Positions 1-6,085 are shown, numbered from the stretch's first letter. The stretch is 8,498 nucleotides of DNA from Bacillota bacterium (GCA_021810725.1 JAJZIE010000102.1:1-8498); one strand, 5' to 3'. A program made the numbers and translations. Notes: generated from the letters alone by a model not told the origin.

Positions 1-158
1 ACCGCCACGCTGTCTTGTACGAAATCCCTTGCTGTCGCGCCCAGTCGCTAAGCTTCATGAGCCTAGCTTATCTCATATGTCCATATGTGGCCATCCACGC
101 GTTGGCAGTTGCTAGCCCTCGCGAAGCTTGCGCCATGACGCCAGGGGGAGGCGTTGCG
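1..158. other. Upstream non-coding region with small dyads and a tandem CATATGT motif
   Basis: I find no convincing gene here. The stretch is visibly richer in A and T than the coding regions. It contains an inverted repeat, TAAGCT (49-54) and AGCTTA (65-70), around a 10-nt loop. It also contains two copies of CATATGT (74-80 and 82-88) spaced 8 nt apart; because CATATG is itself palindromic, the pair is also a near-perfect dyad. No clean sigma-A -35/-10 pair could be assigned. Its position directly before the oxidoreductase gene suggests it holds that gene's promoter or operator, but this is inference. Open frames through it in either direction have no family resemblance. Confidence 0.45.
143..151 (+). 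promoter_or_regulatory. Ribosome binding site deciding the oxidoreductase start
   Basis: AGGGGGAGG lies 7 nt before the ATG at 159 and follows the in-frame ATG at 135. It supports 159 as the real start, because the upstream in-frame codons would add a low-complexity extension before the FAD-binding motif. Confidence 0.75.
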
Positions 159-1319
159 ATGCGTCGTTGCGACGTGCTGGTGATCGGCGGCGGTGTGGTC
201 GGGCAGGCGACCGCGTTCTGGCTGCTGCGCAAGGCGCCGGGGCTCGAGGTGGTGGTGCTCGAGCGCGACCCGACCTACCGGGAGGCGTCCTCGGGCCTCA
301 GCACAGGAGGCATCCGCCAGCAGTTCGGCACCCGTCTCAACATCGAGATCGCGCGTGATGCGGTGCGCTTCTACGAACGGAGCCGGGAGGAACTCGGGAC
401 GGAAGGCGAGATCGCTTTCCGCCAGCACGGCTATCTCTTTCTGGCGAGGTCCGGGCAGTGGCCCATGCTGCGCGAGCGTGCCGCCCTGGCGCGCGCGACG
501 GGTGTGCCGGTGGAGGAACTGTCGCCCGCGGAGATCGAACAGGCGGTTCCCGGGTTGGACGCCGGCGACCTCGTGGGCGGGACGTTCTGCCCGACCGACG
601 GCTACCTCGATCCCGCGTCCGTTCTGGCCGCGTTCCGCCGTGCGGCCAAGGCGCTCGGCGCCCGGCAGGAGACGGGCGAGGCGACGGCCTTCGAACGGAC
701 CGGGACTGAGCTGAGCAGGGCCTTGCTCGCGGACGGCGGGGAGATCGCGGCGGACAGGTTCGTGTTGGCGGCCGGCGGCCTGAGCGGACGCCTCGCGGCG
801 GAGCTTGGCGCCTCGCTGCCGGTGCGCCGGCTGCGCCGTCAGGTGCACGTGGTGATGCCCAGGCTGCCGCTGCCGGGCGACATCCCCCTGACGATCGACC
901 CGAGCGGGCTGCACTTCAGGCCGGAAGCCGGCGGGCGACTGCTCGTCGCGCACACGACGCGACGCGACGGATACGACCTGCCGCTCGAATGGGACCGCGA
1001 GGCGTTTCTCGAGGAGCTCTGGGAGCCGCTTGCGCGCCGCGTCCCGTCGCTCGCGGAACTTCGGCTCGAACACGGCTGGGCCGGCTATTATGACGAGAAC
1101 ACGGTTGACCACAACGCGATTGTCGGATCGTTGCCGGGCGTCGGCAACGCGTACGTCGCGACGGGCTTTTCCGGGCACGGCCTGATGCAGAGCCCGAGCG
1201 TCACGCGCGGCCTGGCGGAGTTGATGCTCGAGGGACACTACGAGACGCTCGATCTCACGCCGCTGGGCCCGGACCGTTTCGCCACGGGTCGTCTGATCGT
1301 GGAACCGGCCGTCATCTAG
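159..1319 (+). CDS. FAD-dependent oxidoreductase, FOXRED1-like (DAO family)
   Basis: This 386-residue protein is a complete DAO-fold flavoenzyme. The start at 159 places the Rossmann dinucleotide motif VIGGGVVG at residues 8-15, followed by an acidic residue (E35) at the end of the second strand, where the ribose of FAD is normally bound. The segment SSGLSTGGIRQQFGT (residues 44-58) and the C-terminal stretch YYDENTVDHNAIVG (310-323) plus ATGFSGHGLMQSP (334-346) closely resemble FOXRED1, the mitochondrial complex I assembly factor, and bacterial sarcosine-oxidase-beta-like enzymes. From family knowledge, such enzymes oxidise amino acids or N-methyl amines using FAD. The substrate here cannot be read from sequence. 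The cysteine that binds FAD covalently in monomeric sarcosine oxidase is not seen at the equivalent place, so FAD is probably non-covalent. No signal peptide is present, so it is cytoplasmic. It stands alone, with a 125-bp gap before the next gene. Confidence 0.9.
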   Translation: MRRCDVLVIGGGVVGQATAFWLLRKAPGLEVVVLERDPTYREASSGLSTGGIRQQFGTRLNIEIARDAVRFYERSREELGTEGEIAFRQHGYLFLARSGQWPMLRERAALARATGVPVEELSPAEIEQAVPGLDAGDLVGGTFCPTDGYLDPASVLAAFRRAAKALGARQETGEATAFERTGTELSRALLADGGEIAADRFVLAAGGLSGRLAAELGASLPVRRLRRQVHVVMPRLPLPGDIPLTIDPSGLHFRPEAGGRLLVAHTTRRDGYDLPLEWDREAFLEELWEPLARRVPSLAELRLEHGWAGYYDENTVDHNAIVGSLPGVGNAYVATGFSGHGLMQSPSVTRGLAELMLEGHYETLDLTPLGPDRFATGRLIVEPAVI

Positions 1320-1444
1320 CGCGACCGCGTACCCGCCGACATCCGACCGCGTTGGTCGCGCGACATGGCGCCTCGGGCCACATTCGCGGATACTGGGGTG
1401 GATGCCGGCCGGCCGATCGCCGGCGATTGGGGGAGAGGCCCGTG
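1320..1444. other. Intergenic region with two weak dyads
   Basis: This gap between the oxidoreductase and the thiol protein contains CGCGACC (1320-1326) and GGTCGCG (1354-1360), which could pair across a long 27-nt loop. It also contains GCCGGC repeated at 1404-1409 and 1419-1424 around 9 nt. Neither is followed by a T run, so I do not call a terminator. No clear promoter was found. An open frame starting at TTG 1352 runs into the thiol gene but has no ribosome binding site or family support. Confidence 0.35.
1429..1438 (+). promoter_or_regulatory. Ribosome binding site of the thiol protein gene
   Basis: GGGGGAGAGG ends 6 nt before ATG 1445. It selects this start over the upstream in-frame TTG at 1352, and it is better spaced than for the adjacent GTG at 1442. 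Confidence 0.7.
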
Positions 1445-1702
1445 ATGACCCTGTACCAGTTCGAAAGTTGTCCCTATTGCCGCATGGTGCGTCAGAAGCT
1501 CTCGGAACTCGAGCTCACCTACGTTTCCGTCTGCGTCTCGCCGGACCGCGGCCGTCGCGCAAAGGTGCTGGAGGTGTCCGGCCAGCCGACCGTGCCGGTG
1601 CTCGTGGACGGTGACGTGGTGCTATGCGATGAGAACGACATCGTGGCTTATCTCGATCGCACCTACGGACAGGCCGCGGCCAGCTCGAAAAGCCCTTGGT
1701 GA
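1445..1702 (+). CDS. Glutaredoxin / GST N-terminal-domain-like thiol protein
   Basis: This is a small 85-residue protein made only of a thioredoxin-fold domain. It begins with a strand (LYQF) leading straight into the redox motif C9-P-Y-C12, the classic dithiol glutaredoxin active site. The cis-proline loop is TVP at residues 49-51. The segment C61-D-E-N-D-I-V-A-Y-L-D matches the place where glutathione-transferase N-domains and glutaredoxins contact glutathione or a related thiol (usually E/D-S/D-x-A-I). Family members reduce disulfides or mixed disulfides in the cytoplasm. Many Firmicutes use bacillithiol rather than glutathione, so the physiological thiol is uncertain. There is no C-terminal helical GST domain: the frame stops right after the N-domain, and a terminator follows within 25 nt, so this is a natural length rather than an obvious truncation. 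Confidence 0.85.
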   Translation: MTLYQFESCPYCRMVRQKLSELELTYVSVCVSPDRGRRAKVLEVSGQPTVPVLVDGDVVLCDENDIVAYLDRTYGQAAASSKSPW

Positions 1703-1723
1703 GAGCGCCGCGTCCCGGTGCCC

Positions 1724-1765
1724 GGACCCGGTCAGGCGATTGCCCGGCCGGGTCCTTTTCTCGTT
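1724..1765 (+). terminator. Intrinsic terminator after the thiol protein gene
   Basis: GGACCCGG (1724-1731) pairs perfectly with CCGGGTCC (1748-1755), giving an 8-bp GC-rich stem around a 16-nt loop that could pair further internally. It is followed at once by TTTTCTCGTT (1756-1765). It sits 21 nt after the thiol gene stop. It also argues against the long N-terminal extension of the downstream frame starting at GTG 1718, since that would put the start upstream of a terminator. Confidence 0.75.
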
Positions 1766-1888
1766 GCAGGCGCGGCGACCCGCACTGGTGCCAATGTCCA
1801 GGCGCCGCCACGTCCGGCGATGGCGCCGTCCGGGCACGCTAACCGCATCCTGCGCCGTTTCGGCGGCGCCCTGGTATGGAGGCGATCC
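1766..1888. other. Leader of the VanW gene, no clear promoter
   Basis: About 120 bp separate the terminator from the chosen VanW-protein start. It must hold the promoter if the gene is an independent unit. TTGCAG at 1764-1769 resembles a -35 box, but no acceptable -10 lies 16-18 nt downstream. GGAGG at 1878-1882 is the ribosome binding site of the next gene. Confidence 0.4.
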
Positions 1889-3478
1889 GTGGTGACACGA
1901 GTTCCTGCAGCCGCAGCACTCATCCTGATCGCGGCCGCCAGCGTCGGCTCCCAGGCGGCGCTGGCCGCACCGCCGCACATTCCGCCACCCGTCACGCGCA
2001 TTCAGCCTGCGCATCAGCTGGTGGCTCTCACCTTGCGGAGCGACAGCGGTTTCCACGGCTGGGCGGCTCTCGGCGCGGAACTGCACCGCGACGGCGCGCA
2101 GGCGACTGTTTTCGTGACCGCACGGCAGATCCGGCAGGACAGGGGCGACCTGCGGCGCCTGCAGGCGTCGGGGGATGTGGAGGTCGGGCTCACGACCGAC
2201 AAGCCGTCCGCGGACGGCAAGGATGTCGCCCCGCGCCTCGTCGCCGCGGAGGATGAGGCCGAGCGGTTGCTGGGCGATCGCCCCGGCGTCTATCAGCCGC
2301 CCAGCGCCGCGAACGCGGTGCGGGCGGCTCAGGCAGCGTACGCCGCGGGTCTTGTGACGATCCTCTGGTCACGCAATGCGGGCAGCGACGTGCAGGCCTT
2401 CGGCAGCCTGGCGCGGGAGGTTCGCGCGGGGGAGGTTGTCCGCTTCGACCTGCGCGCGGGCCAGGACATGACCGGCCTCGCCACGGCCGTGCGCTCGTTG
2501 CGCCAGCGGGGCCTCCTCTTCACCACCGCGAGCGGCCTGCTGGAGGATGCGGCACAGCACCTTCAGTACTGCAGCCTGCCCGAGCGCGGCGCCGCCCGCG
2601 TCGCGCCCATGGACGGACAGGCGCGGCTCAAGGCTCTCTACCCGGACGCTGGCCCAGCCGCGCGCGCACTCTGGCATCTCGGGCGGCCCGGCGAGTACTC
2701 CGTGCGCCGCCTCTACGGCGTCAAGACGGGTGTCAGGCTCGCGGGAAGGCCGATCGGCGGCTATCTGCCCGGCGAGGTGGCGGCCGCGGTGCGGCAGGAG
2801 GCGCGACGCCGCTATGTCGCACCCGTCGCGGCGACGTTGAGCCATCCGGACGGGCAGGTTGTTCCCGACAGGTCCGGCCGCCGCCTCGACTCCGGCGCCA
2901 CGACGCGCCGGATCTGGCAGGCCAGGCGCGGCGACGACGTGCGTCCCTTGATCCGGGTGGTCCAAGCGCGCTGGCGGACGGAGGACATCGCGGCCTTGAC
3001 GACGGTGATCGGACAGTACCGCACGTGGATCGACGGTTCGTCCGGCCGCTACATGAACATCCAGAAAGGGGCCGGGCGCATCAACAACCGCATCGTCTTT
3101 CCCGGCGAGACGTTCTCGACGCTCGACGCGATCGGGGACGTGACGAAACAGCCCGGATGGCACCGGGCGCCCGTCATCGTCTGGGGTGGGTACACCGAGG
3201 GGGTCGGTGGAGGTCTCTGCCAGGTGTCCTCGACACTGTACAATGCGGTGCGCAAGGCGGACCTCAAGATCGTCGAACGCCATCACCACGCCAAGCCCGT
3301 GCACTACGTGCCGCATGGGCGTGACGCCACGATCGCGTGGCCGGACCTCGACTTCCGCTTCGCGAACAACCGGGCCACGCCCGTGGTGGTCAAGGCGTAC
3401 GTGCGTGGCGGAGCGCTCTTCACGATCATCATGGGCAGATCCGGGGCGGGGGAGACCGCCGCGCGGACCTTGGCCTAG
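1889..3478 (+). CDS. Secreted VanW-domain protein with a degenerate polysaccharide-deacetylase (NodB) domain
   Basis: The frame is open from GTG 1718, but GGAGG at 1878-1882 lies 6 nt before GTG 1889 (9 nt before GTG 1892) and the protein then begins with a good signal sequence (residues 1-27, cleavage likely after A-L-A), giving 529 residues. Residues 43-225 follow the polysaccharide-deacetylase fold strand by strand, yet every catalytic position is changed. The TFDDG motif is TLRSDSG (48-54), the metal-binding HxxxH is replaced in EVGLTTDKP (98-106), RPPY reads YQPPS (135-139), and the late LH motif reads VVRFDLR (183-189). Residues about 276-370 resemble the YoaR/PG-binding-4 region that often precedes VanW. 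Residues about 372-516 are a typical VanW domain: GGGLCQVSSTLYNA (440-453), ERHHHA (463-468), YVPHGRDATI (473-482), DLDFRFANN (486-494). VanW domains occur in vancomycin-resistance clusters and in many Gram-positive surface proteins; their biochemical role is unknown. I infer an exported cell-wall protein whose NodB part binds glycan or has a structural role. The stop overlaps the convergent chemotaxis gene. Confidence 0.88.
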   Translation: MVTRVPAAAALILIAAASVGSQAALAAPPHIPPPVTRIQPAHQLVALTLRSDSGFHGWAALGAELHRDGAQATVFVTARQIRQDRGDLRRLQASGDVEVGLTTDKPSADGKDVAPRLVAAEDEAERLLGDRPGVYQPPSAANAVRAAQAAYAAGLVTILWSRNAGSDVQAFGSLAREVRAGEVVRFDLRAGQDMTGLATAVRSLRQRGLLFTTASGLLEDAAQHLQYCSLPERGAARVAPMDGQARLKALYPDAGPAARALWHLGRPGEYSVRRLYGVKTGVRLAGRPIGGYLPGEVAAAVRQEARRRYVAPVAATLSHPDGQVVPDRSGRRLDSGATTRRIWQARRGDDVRPLIRVVQARWRTEDIAALTTVIGQYRTWIDGSSGRYMNIQKGAGRINNRIVFPGETFSTLDAIGDVTKQPGWHRAPVIVWGGYTEGVGGGLCQVSSTLYNAVRKADLKIVERHHHAKPVHYVPHGRDATIAWPDLDFRFANNRATPVVVKAYVRGGALFTIIMGRSGAGETAARTLA

Positions 3479-5292
3479 CGGCCGACCCGCCCTTGGTCGT
3501 CGAGAGCCGTGAGCATGCGGACCGCGCCGACCGGGTGGCCGTGGGCGTAGACCCCGACCGCGATCTCCATCGTCACCTCGCCCGTGTCGCGGTGGAAGAC
3601 ATGGATGGAGAAAGGATGCTCCCGCTCGGGCAACGCGTAGGACCAGAGGTCCCGCGGGCTGCAGCGCTGGCGGCCGCGCAGCGGCGACGCGAGGTAGCTC
3701 GGCGCCAAGGCGATGCGGGCGGGCGGCAGGTCCGTGTCGTCGTCGAAGAAGCGCTTCGTGCGGTTGTAGACGTCGTCGCGCGCCGGATCACCGGTCCAGT
3801 CGGCCTGATTCTGGCGATCGGTCGCCCAGACGAAGCCGTTGAGGTCGACGAGCGCGATGATCGAGATGGCCGGATGGCGGCGGCGGAAAGCCTCGAGAAG
3901 TTCGACCGCCGGCACGTCGACGAGATGATCCCAGCCGCTCGTGTACTTGGCGGGCGAAAAGCCCGAGCCGGCGCGCCGGACATCGAAGAGGCGGCCCAGC
4001 GCGACGACATCCTGCTGGCCGGACAGTTCGCGGTACACAGCGTCGGCGAGCGACGCCTCGGGCACCGACGCGAGAAGAGTTTCCGTCTCGCGGGCGATCT
4101 GCTGCAGTTCCGCGACCAGGCTCTGGATCGGCGAACTGGCGGCGTCGCCCGAAACGGTCCGGGCGATATCTTCGGCCATCGCGCGCAGGATGTTCGACGA
4201 GGCGACCAAGGTGCGCATCTCGGCCTGCAGGTCCGCGACCTGACTCGCGGTCCCCTCGGCCGTCGAGGCGTTCTCGGCGCTGACGGAAGCCATCTGGCGG
4301 ACCTGCTCGCCCACGACGTTCACGCTCGCGGTCACCTCCTCGGCGATCGCGGCGTTCTCCTCGGACACGGCGGCCACCGATCCGATCTGCGTCGAGGCCT
4401 CGTGCATCTGGTCGGTGACGGCGGAGAACGACCGCGAGAGATCGCCGATGCTGCCCTGCACCGTCTCGACCTGCGCGACCATGGCGTCGAGCGTACTCTC
4501 GGCCGACTGCGCCGACGACGCGACGGAGCGGGCGCTCTGGCTGATCTCATCAACCACGCGCGCGACCATCGCGACGGCGCCGTTGATCGAGGCGATGCGC
4601 TGGTCGGTCTCCTTGACGCGCGTCTTCGAGCGGTCGGCCAGGGTGCGGATCGACTGGGCCACGACGGAGAAGCCGCGCCCAGCCTCGCCGGCGCGCGCCG
4701 CCTCGATCGAGGCGTTGAGCGACAGCAGGTTCGTCTCGTTGGCGATGTCGAGGATGCTCGCGGAGAACTCGTGGATTCCCTTGGCCGCGTGCGCCAGGGC
4801 ATCGAGCTGCTCGTGCACGCGGTCCATGGCGGCCGCGAAGCCCGCCGCGCCGCGGAGCACGCCGGCGATCGCGTCCTGGCCCTGCTTGAGGCGCTCCCCG
4901 CCCGCCTCCAGATCGGCGACGACGCCGTGCGCGGTCTCGCGGGCCTGGCTGCCGGCGCGCGCCGCGGCTTCGATCAGTCCGAGCGCCCTGGTGGTGGCGT
5001 CGGCCTGCTCGGTGGCCCCGGACGCCACCTGCCGGAAGGAGTCGGCGAGGGCGCGCAGGCTCGCGTCGATCTCTCCCGCCACCGCGGGCGTTTCCTTGAG
5101 CTGCGCCATGATGCGGTCGGTGGCTCCGGCCATGTCGTCGAGATCCGACGCCATCTTGCGCGACGCCTCGTTCATCTTCTCCATGGCGGCGGCAATGGAG
5201 CGCGAAGTGTAGACGACGGTCGTGTCCGGCGCGGAAACTTCCTGTTCGTGCGTCAGTTCAGGCTGCTGCGTGGGTCTGCGCAAGATGGCCAT
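3475..5292 (-). CDS. Cytoplasmic methyl-accepting chemotaxis protein with C-terminal sensor domain
   Basis: The product is 605 residues with no hydrophobic segment long enough to span a membrane, so it is a soluble receptor. The long coiled-coil signalling domain comes first (about 35-375). Its kinase-control tip is nearly invariant: ETNLLSLNASIEAARAGEAG (186-205), then RGFSVVAQSIRTLADRS (206-222). This tip normally contacts CheA and CheW. The sensory part follows at about 415-598. Segments such as LVDLNGFVWATD (481-492), TGDPARDD (500-507), NRTKRFFDDDT (510-520) and HVFHRDTGEV with VGVYAHGHPVGAVRM (564-593) resemble the Cache-like C-terminal domain of many soluble MCPs from proteobacteria and other phyla. 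The ligand is unknown. ATG 5292 is the only reasonable start: an in-frame TAA lies just upstream, although the Shine-Dalgarno match (AAGGG about 12 nt away) is poor. It lies downstream of the DUF1003-like gene with a 98-bp gap, and no che or flagellar gene is in the window. Confidence 0.9.
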   Translation of the reverse strand: MAILRRPTQQPELTHEQEVSAPDTTVVYTSRSIAAAMEKMNEASRKMASDLDDMAGATDRIMAQLKETPAVAGEIDASLRALADSFRQVASGATEQADATTRALGLIEAAARAGSQARETAHGVVADLEAGGERLKQGQDAIAGVLRGAAGFAAAMDRVHEQLDALAHAAKGIHEFSASILDIANETNLLSLNASIEAARAGEAGRGFSVVAQSIRTLADRSKTRVKETDQRIASINGAVAMVARVVDEISQSARSVASSAQSAESTLDAMVAQVETVQGSIGDLSRSFSAVTDQMHEASTQIGSVAAVSEENAAIAEEVTASVNVVGEQVRQMASVSAENASTAEGTASQVADLQAEMRTLVASSNILRAMAEDIARTVSGDAASSPIQSLVAELQQIARETETLLASVPEASLADAVYRELSGQQDVVALGRLFDVRRAGSGFSPAKYTSGWDHLVDVPAVELLEAFRRRHPAISIIALVDLNGFVWATDRQNQADWTGDPARDDVYNRTKRFFDDDTDLPPARIALAPSYLASPLRGRQRCSPRDLWSYALPEREHPFSIHVFHRDTGEVTMEIAVGVYAHGHPVGAVRMLTALDDQGRVGR

Positions 5293-5390
5293 CCAGTTAT
5301 CCGACCCTTCGCCCGTGGCTTACCAATTACCATACTACAAACTGCCGCAAAGCCTATGGCCACTGGAATACAGTTGCAAGTTCGGCCTTG
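5293..5390. other. AT-richer spacer upstream of the chemotaxis gene, with tandem TTACCAA motif
   Basis: This 98-bp gap is clearly lower in GC than its surroundings. It contains TTACCA at 5320-5325 and again at 5327-5332, a 7-nt tandem (TGGTAATTGGTAA on the minus strand) about 28-40 nt before the chemotaxis start. A TTGCAA/TAGGCT pair with 17-nt spacing on the minus strand is a weak sigma-A candidate. Neither a sigma-D nor a sigma-54 box fits properly. No terminator for the upstream gene was recognised, so read-through is possible. Confidence 0.4.
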
Positions 5391-5843
5391 CTATTCCACC
5401 GCCGCACCTTGCGCCGCGAACTTGCGCTCGAGGTCGTCGAGGCGATCGAGGATGGCCTTGAGTCCGCCTTCCGTGTGGACGTCCAGGCGGTCGAGGATGG
5501 CCTCGGTGTCCTTGAAGGTGTTCTCGGCCCGCGCATCGGCCGCGAGGCTCTGCACGTTCTGGCCCACGATGATGACGGAGAGCAGCACCAGCTGCAGGAA
5601 GGTCTGCGCGATCCAGGCCACGATGCCTTCGCCGCCCGGCTTCAGCGCCGCCGGGAGCCCCATCAGGGCGAGAAGCGCGAAGAGGTAGGCGCACCACATC
5701 GTGCCGACGACGTTGGTGACGAAGACGGCAACCTTCGCGTTGACACCGTTCACTTCGCCCATCGCGCGGGAGATGGCGGCAAAACTGGGGTGCAGGGCTC
5801 GGTGCAGGTGGTCGCGGTGCAGGTACGGCGCTCGCTCGCTCAC
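5391..5843 (-). CDS. Small two-helix membrane protein, DUF1003-like
   Basis: Starting at GTG 5843 the product is 150 residues. On the minus strand GGGAG lies 8 nt before this codon, which favours it over GTG 5852 or the ATG at 5966, whose extra residues look like non-coding translation. After a short soluble N-terminus there are two hydrophobic helices, about residues 37-67 (containing VVGTMWCAYLFALLALMGLP) and 73-98 (containing AWIAQTFLQLVLLSVIIVGQ), then QNVQSLAADARAENTFKD and a charged coiled-coil tail. This layout of a two-helix hairpin, a QNxQ motif and an A-[DE]-x-RAE segment is seen in DUF1003 and related small membrane proteins, which have no firmly established function. The tail carries a near-perfect 15-residue duplication (AILDRLD at 115-121 and 130-136). 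The gene is divergent from the germination operon. The family assignment is by resemblance only. Confidence 0.75.
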   Translation of the reverse strand: MSERAPYLHRDHLHRALHPSFAAISRAMGEVNGVNAKVAVFVTNVVGTMWCAYLFALLALMGLPAALKPGGEGIVAWIAQTFLQLVLLSVIIVGQNVQSLAADARAENTFKDTEAILDRLDVHTEGGLKAILDRLDDLERKFAAQGAAVE

Positions 5844-5930
5844 GTTCTCCACTCCCAAAACGCAACCTCTGCCAGGAATCCCGGGCGCTTCGCGTCCACC
5901 CGGCTGCGCGCATCGCCCACAAACGAGTAC

Positions 5931-5959
5931 AACGTAGCGGACGCTGTCGCCCGTGTAAA
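5931..5959 (-). promoter_or_regulatory. Candidate sigma-A-type promoter for the DUF1003-like gene
   Basis: Read on the minus strand, TTTACA (5959-5954) is separated by exactly 17 nt from TACGTT (5936-5931). The -35 matches the consensus TTGACA at 5 of 6 positions and the -10 matches TATAAT at only 3 of 6. It is about 90 nt upstream of GTG 5843. The placement is sensible but the -10 is poor. Confidence 0.3.
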
Positions 5960-5979
5960 CTGGCATTTCGCCGGCGGTT

Positions 5980-6000
5980 GCGCCTCGACCCAGGAGGCGC
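5980..6000. repeat. 7-bp inverted repeat (hairpin) in the divergent region
   Basis: GCGCCTC (5980-5986) and GAGGCGC (5994-6000) are perfect inverse complements around a 7-nt loop. No T run follows on either strand, so it is not a typical terminator. It could be an operator between the two divergent promoters, or simply a chance GC-rich dyad. Confidence 0.35.
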
Positions 6001-6041
6001 CCGATGCGGCGGGGGGTCGGGAACAGGGAGGTCGGTCAGGC

Positions 6042-6071
6042 GCATGGTCCCGCCGGTGCGTCCGCACCCTA
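6042..6071 (+). promoter_or_regulatory. Candidate sigma-G-like promoter for the germination genes
   Basis: GCATGG (6042-6047) and CACCCTA (6065-6071) are 17 nt apart. The forespore factor sigma-G of Bacillus prefers roughly GnATR at -35 and CATnnTA at -10, so four of five defined -35 positions or better match, and the -10 keeps CA and TA. Germinant-receptor operons are normally sigma-G controlled. The predicted transcript would begin near 6078, right at the Shine-Dalgarno sequence, leaving a very short leader, which weakens the case. Confidence 0.25.
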
Positions 6072-6077
6072 ACGGGC

Positions 6078-6085
6078 GGGGGGAG
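6078..6085 (+). promoter_or_regulatory. Strong Shine-Dalgarno sequence without a canonical start codon behind it
   Basis: GGGGGGAG is the best ribosome binding site in the region. Four nt later, in the gerA frame, comes ACG (6090-6092). The next near-start codons in frame are CTG at 6102 and 6129, and ATG only at 6183. There is no ATG, GTG or TTG in this frame from 5850 to 6182. Confidence 0.5.

Noticed and set aside
63..1238. Open frame of 391 codons on the - strand opposite the oxidoreductase
   Set aside because: It is the low-complexity antisense of a strongly supported flavoenzyme, with no ribosome binding site or domain.
1320..1360. Terminator after the oxidoreductase gene
   Set aside because: The CGCGACC/GGTCGCG arms have a 27-nt loop and no T run follows.
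1718..1888. N-terminal extension of the VanW protein from GTG 1718
   Set aside because: It would start upstream of an intrinsic terminator, bury the signal peptide and ignore the GGAGG site at 1878-1882.
1889..3478. Calling the gene an active peptidoglycan deacetylase or a vancomycin-resistance gene
   Set aside because: All deacetylase catalytic residues are missing, and no van ligase, dehydrogenase or dipeptidase gene is nearby. VanW domains are common outside resistance clusters.
5345..5365. Possible sigma-54 promoter for the chemotaxis gene (TGGC followed by TTGC on the - strand)
   Set aside because: The GG and GC elements are one base too far apart, and sigma-54 spacing is strict.
3337..5688. 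Open frame of 783 codons on the + strand opposite the chemotaxis gene
   Set aside because: It runs antisense to a clearly recognised MCP and reads as Arg/Gly/Asp/His-rich sequence with no domain. Long antisense frames are expected in GC-rich DNA.
5844..5966. N-terminal extension of the DUF1003-like protein to ATG 5966
   Set aside because: The added residues are Gly/Arg/Cys-rich without family resemblance, and the best ribosome binding site precedes GTG 5843.
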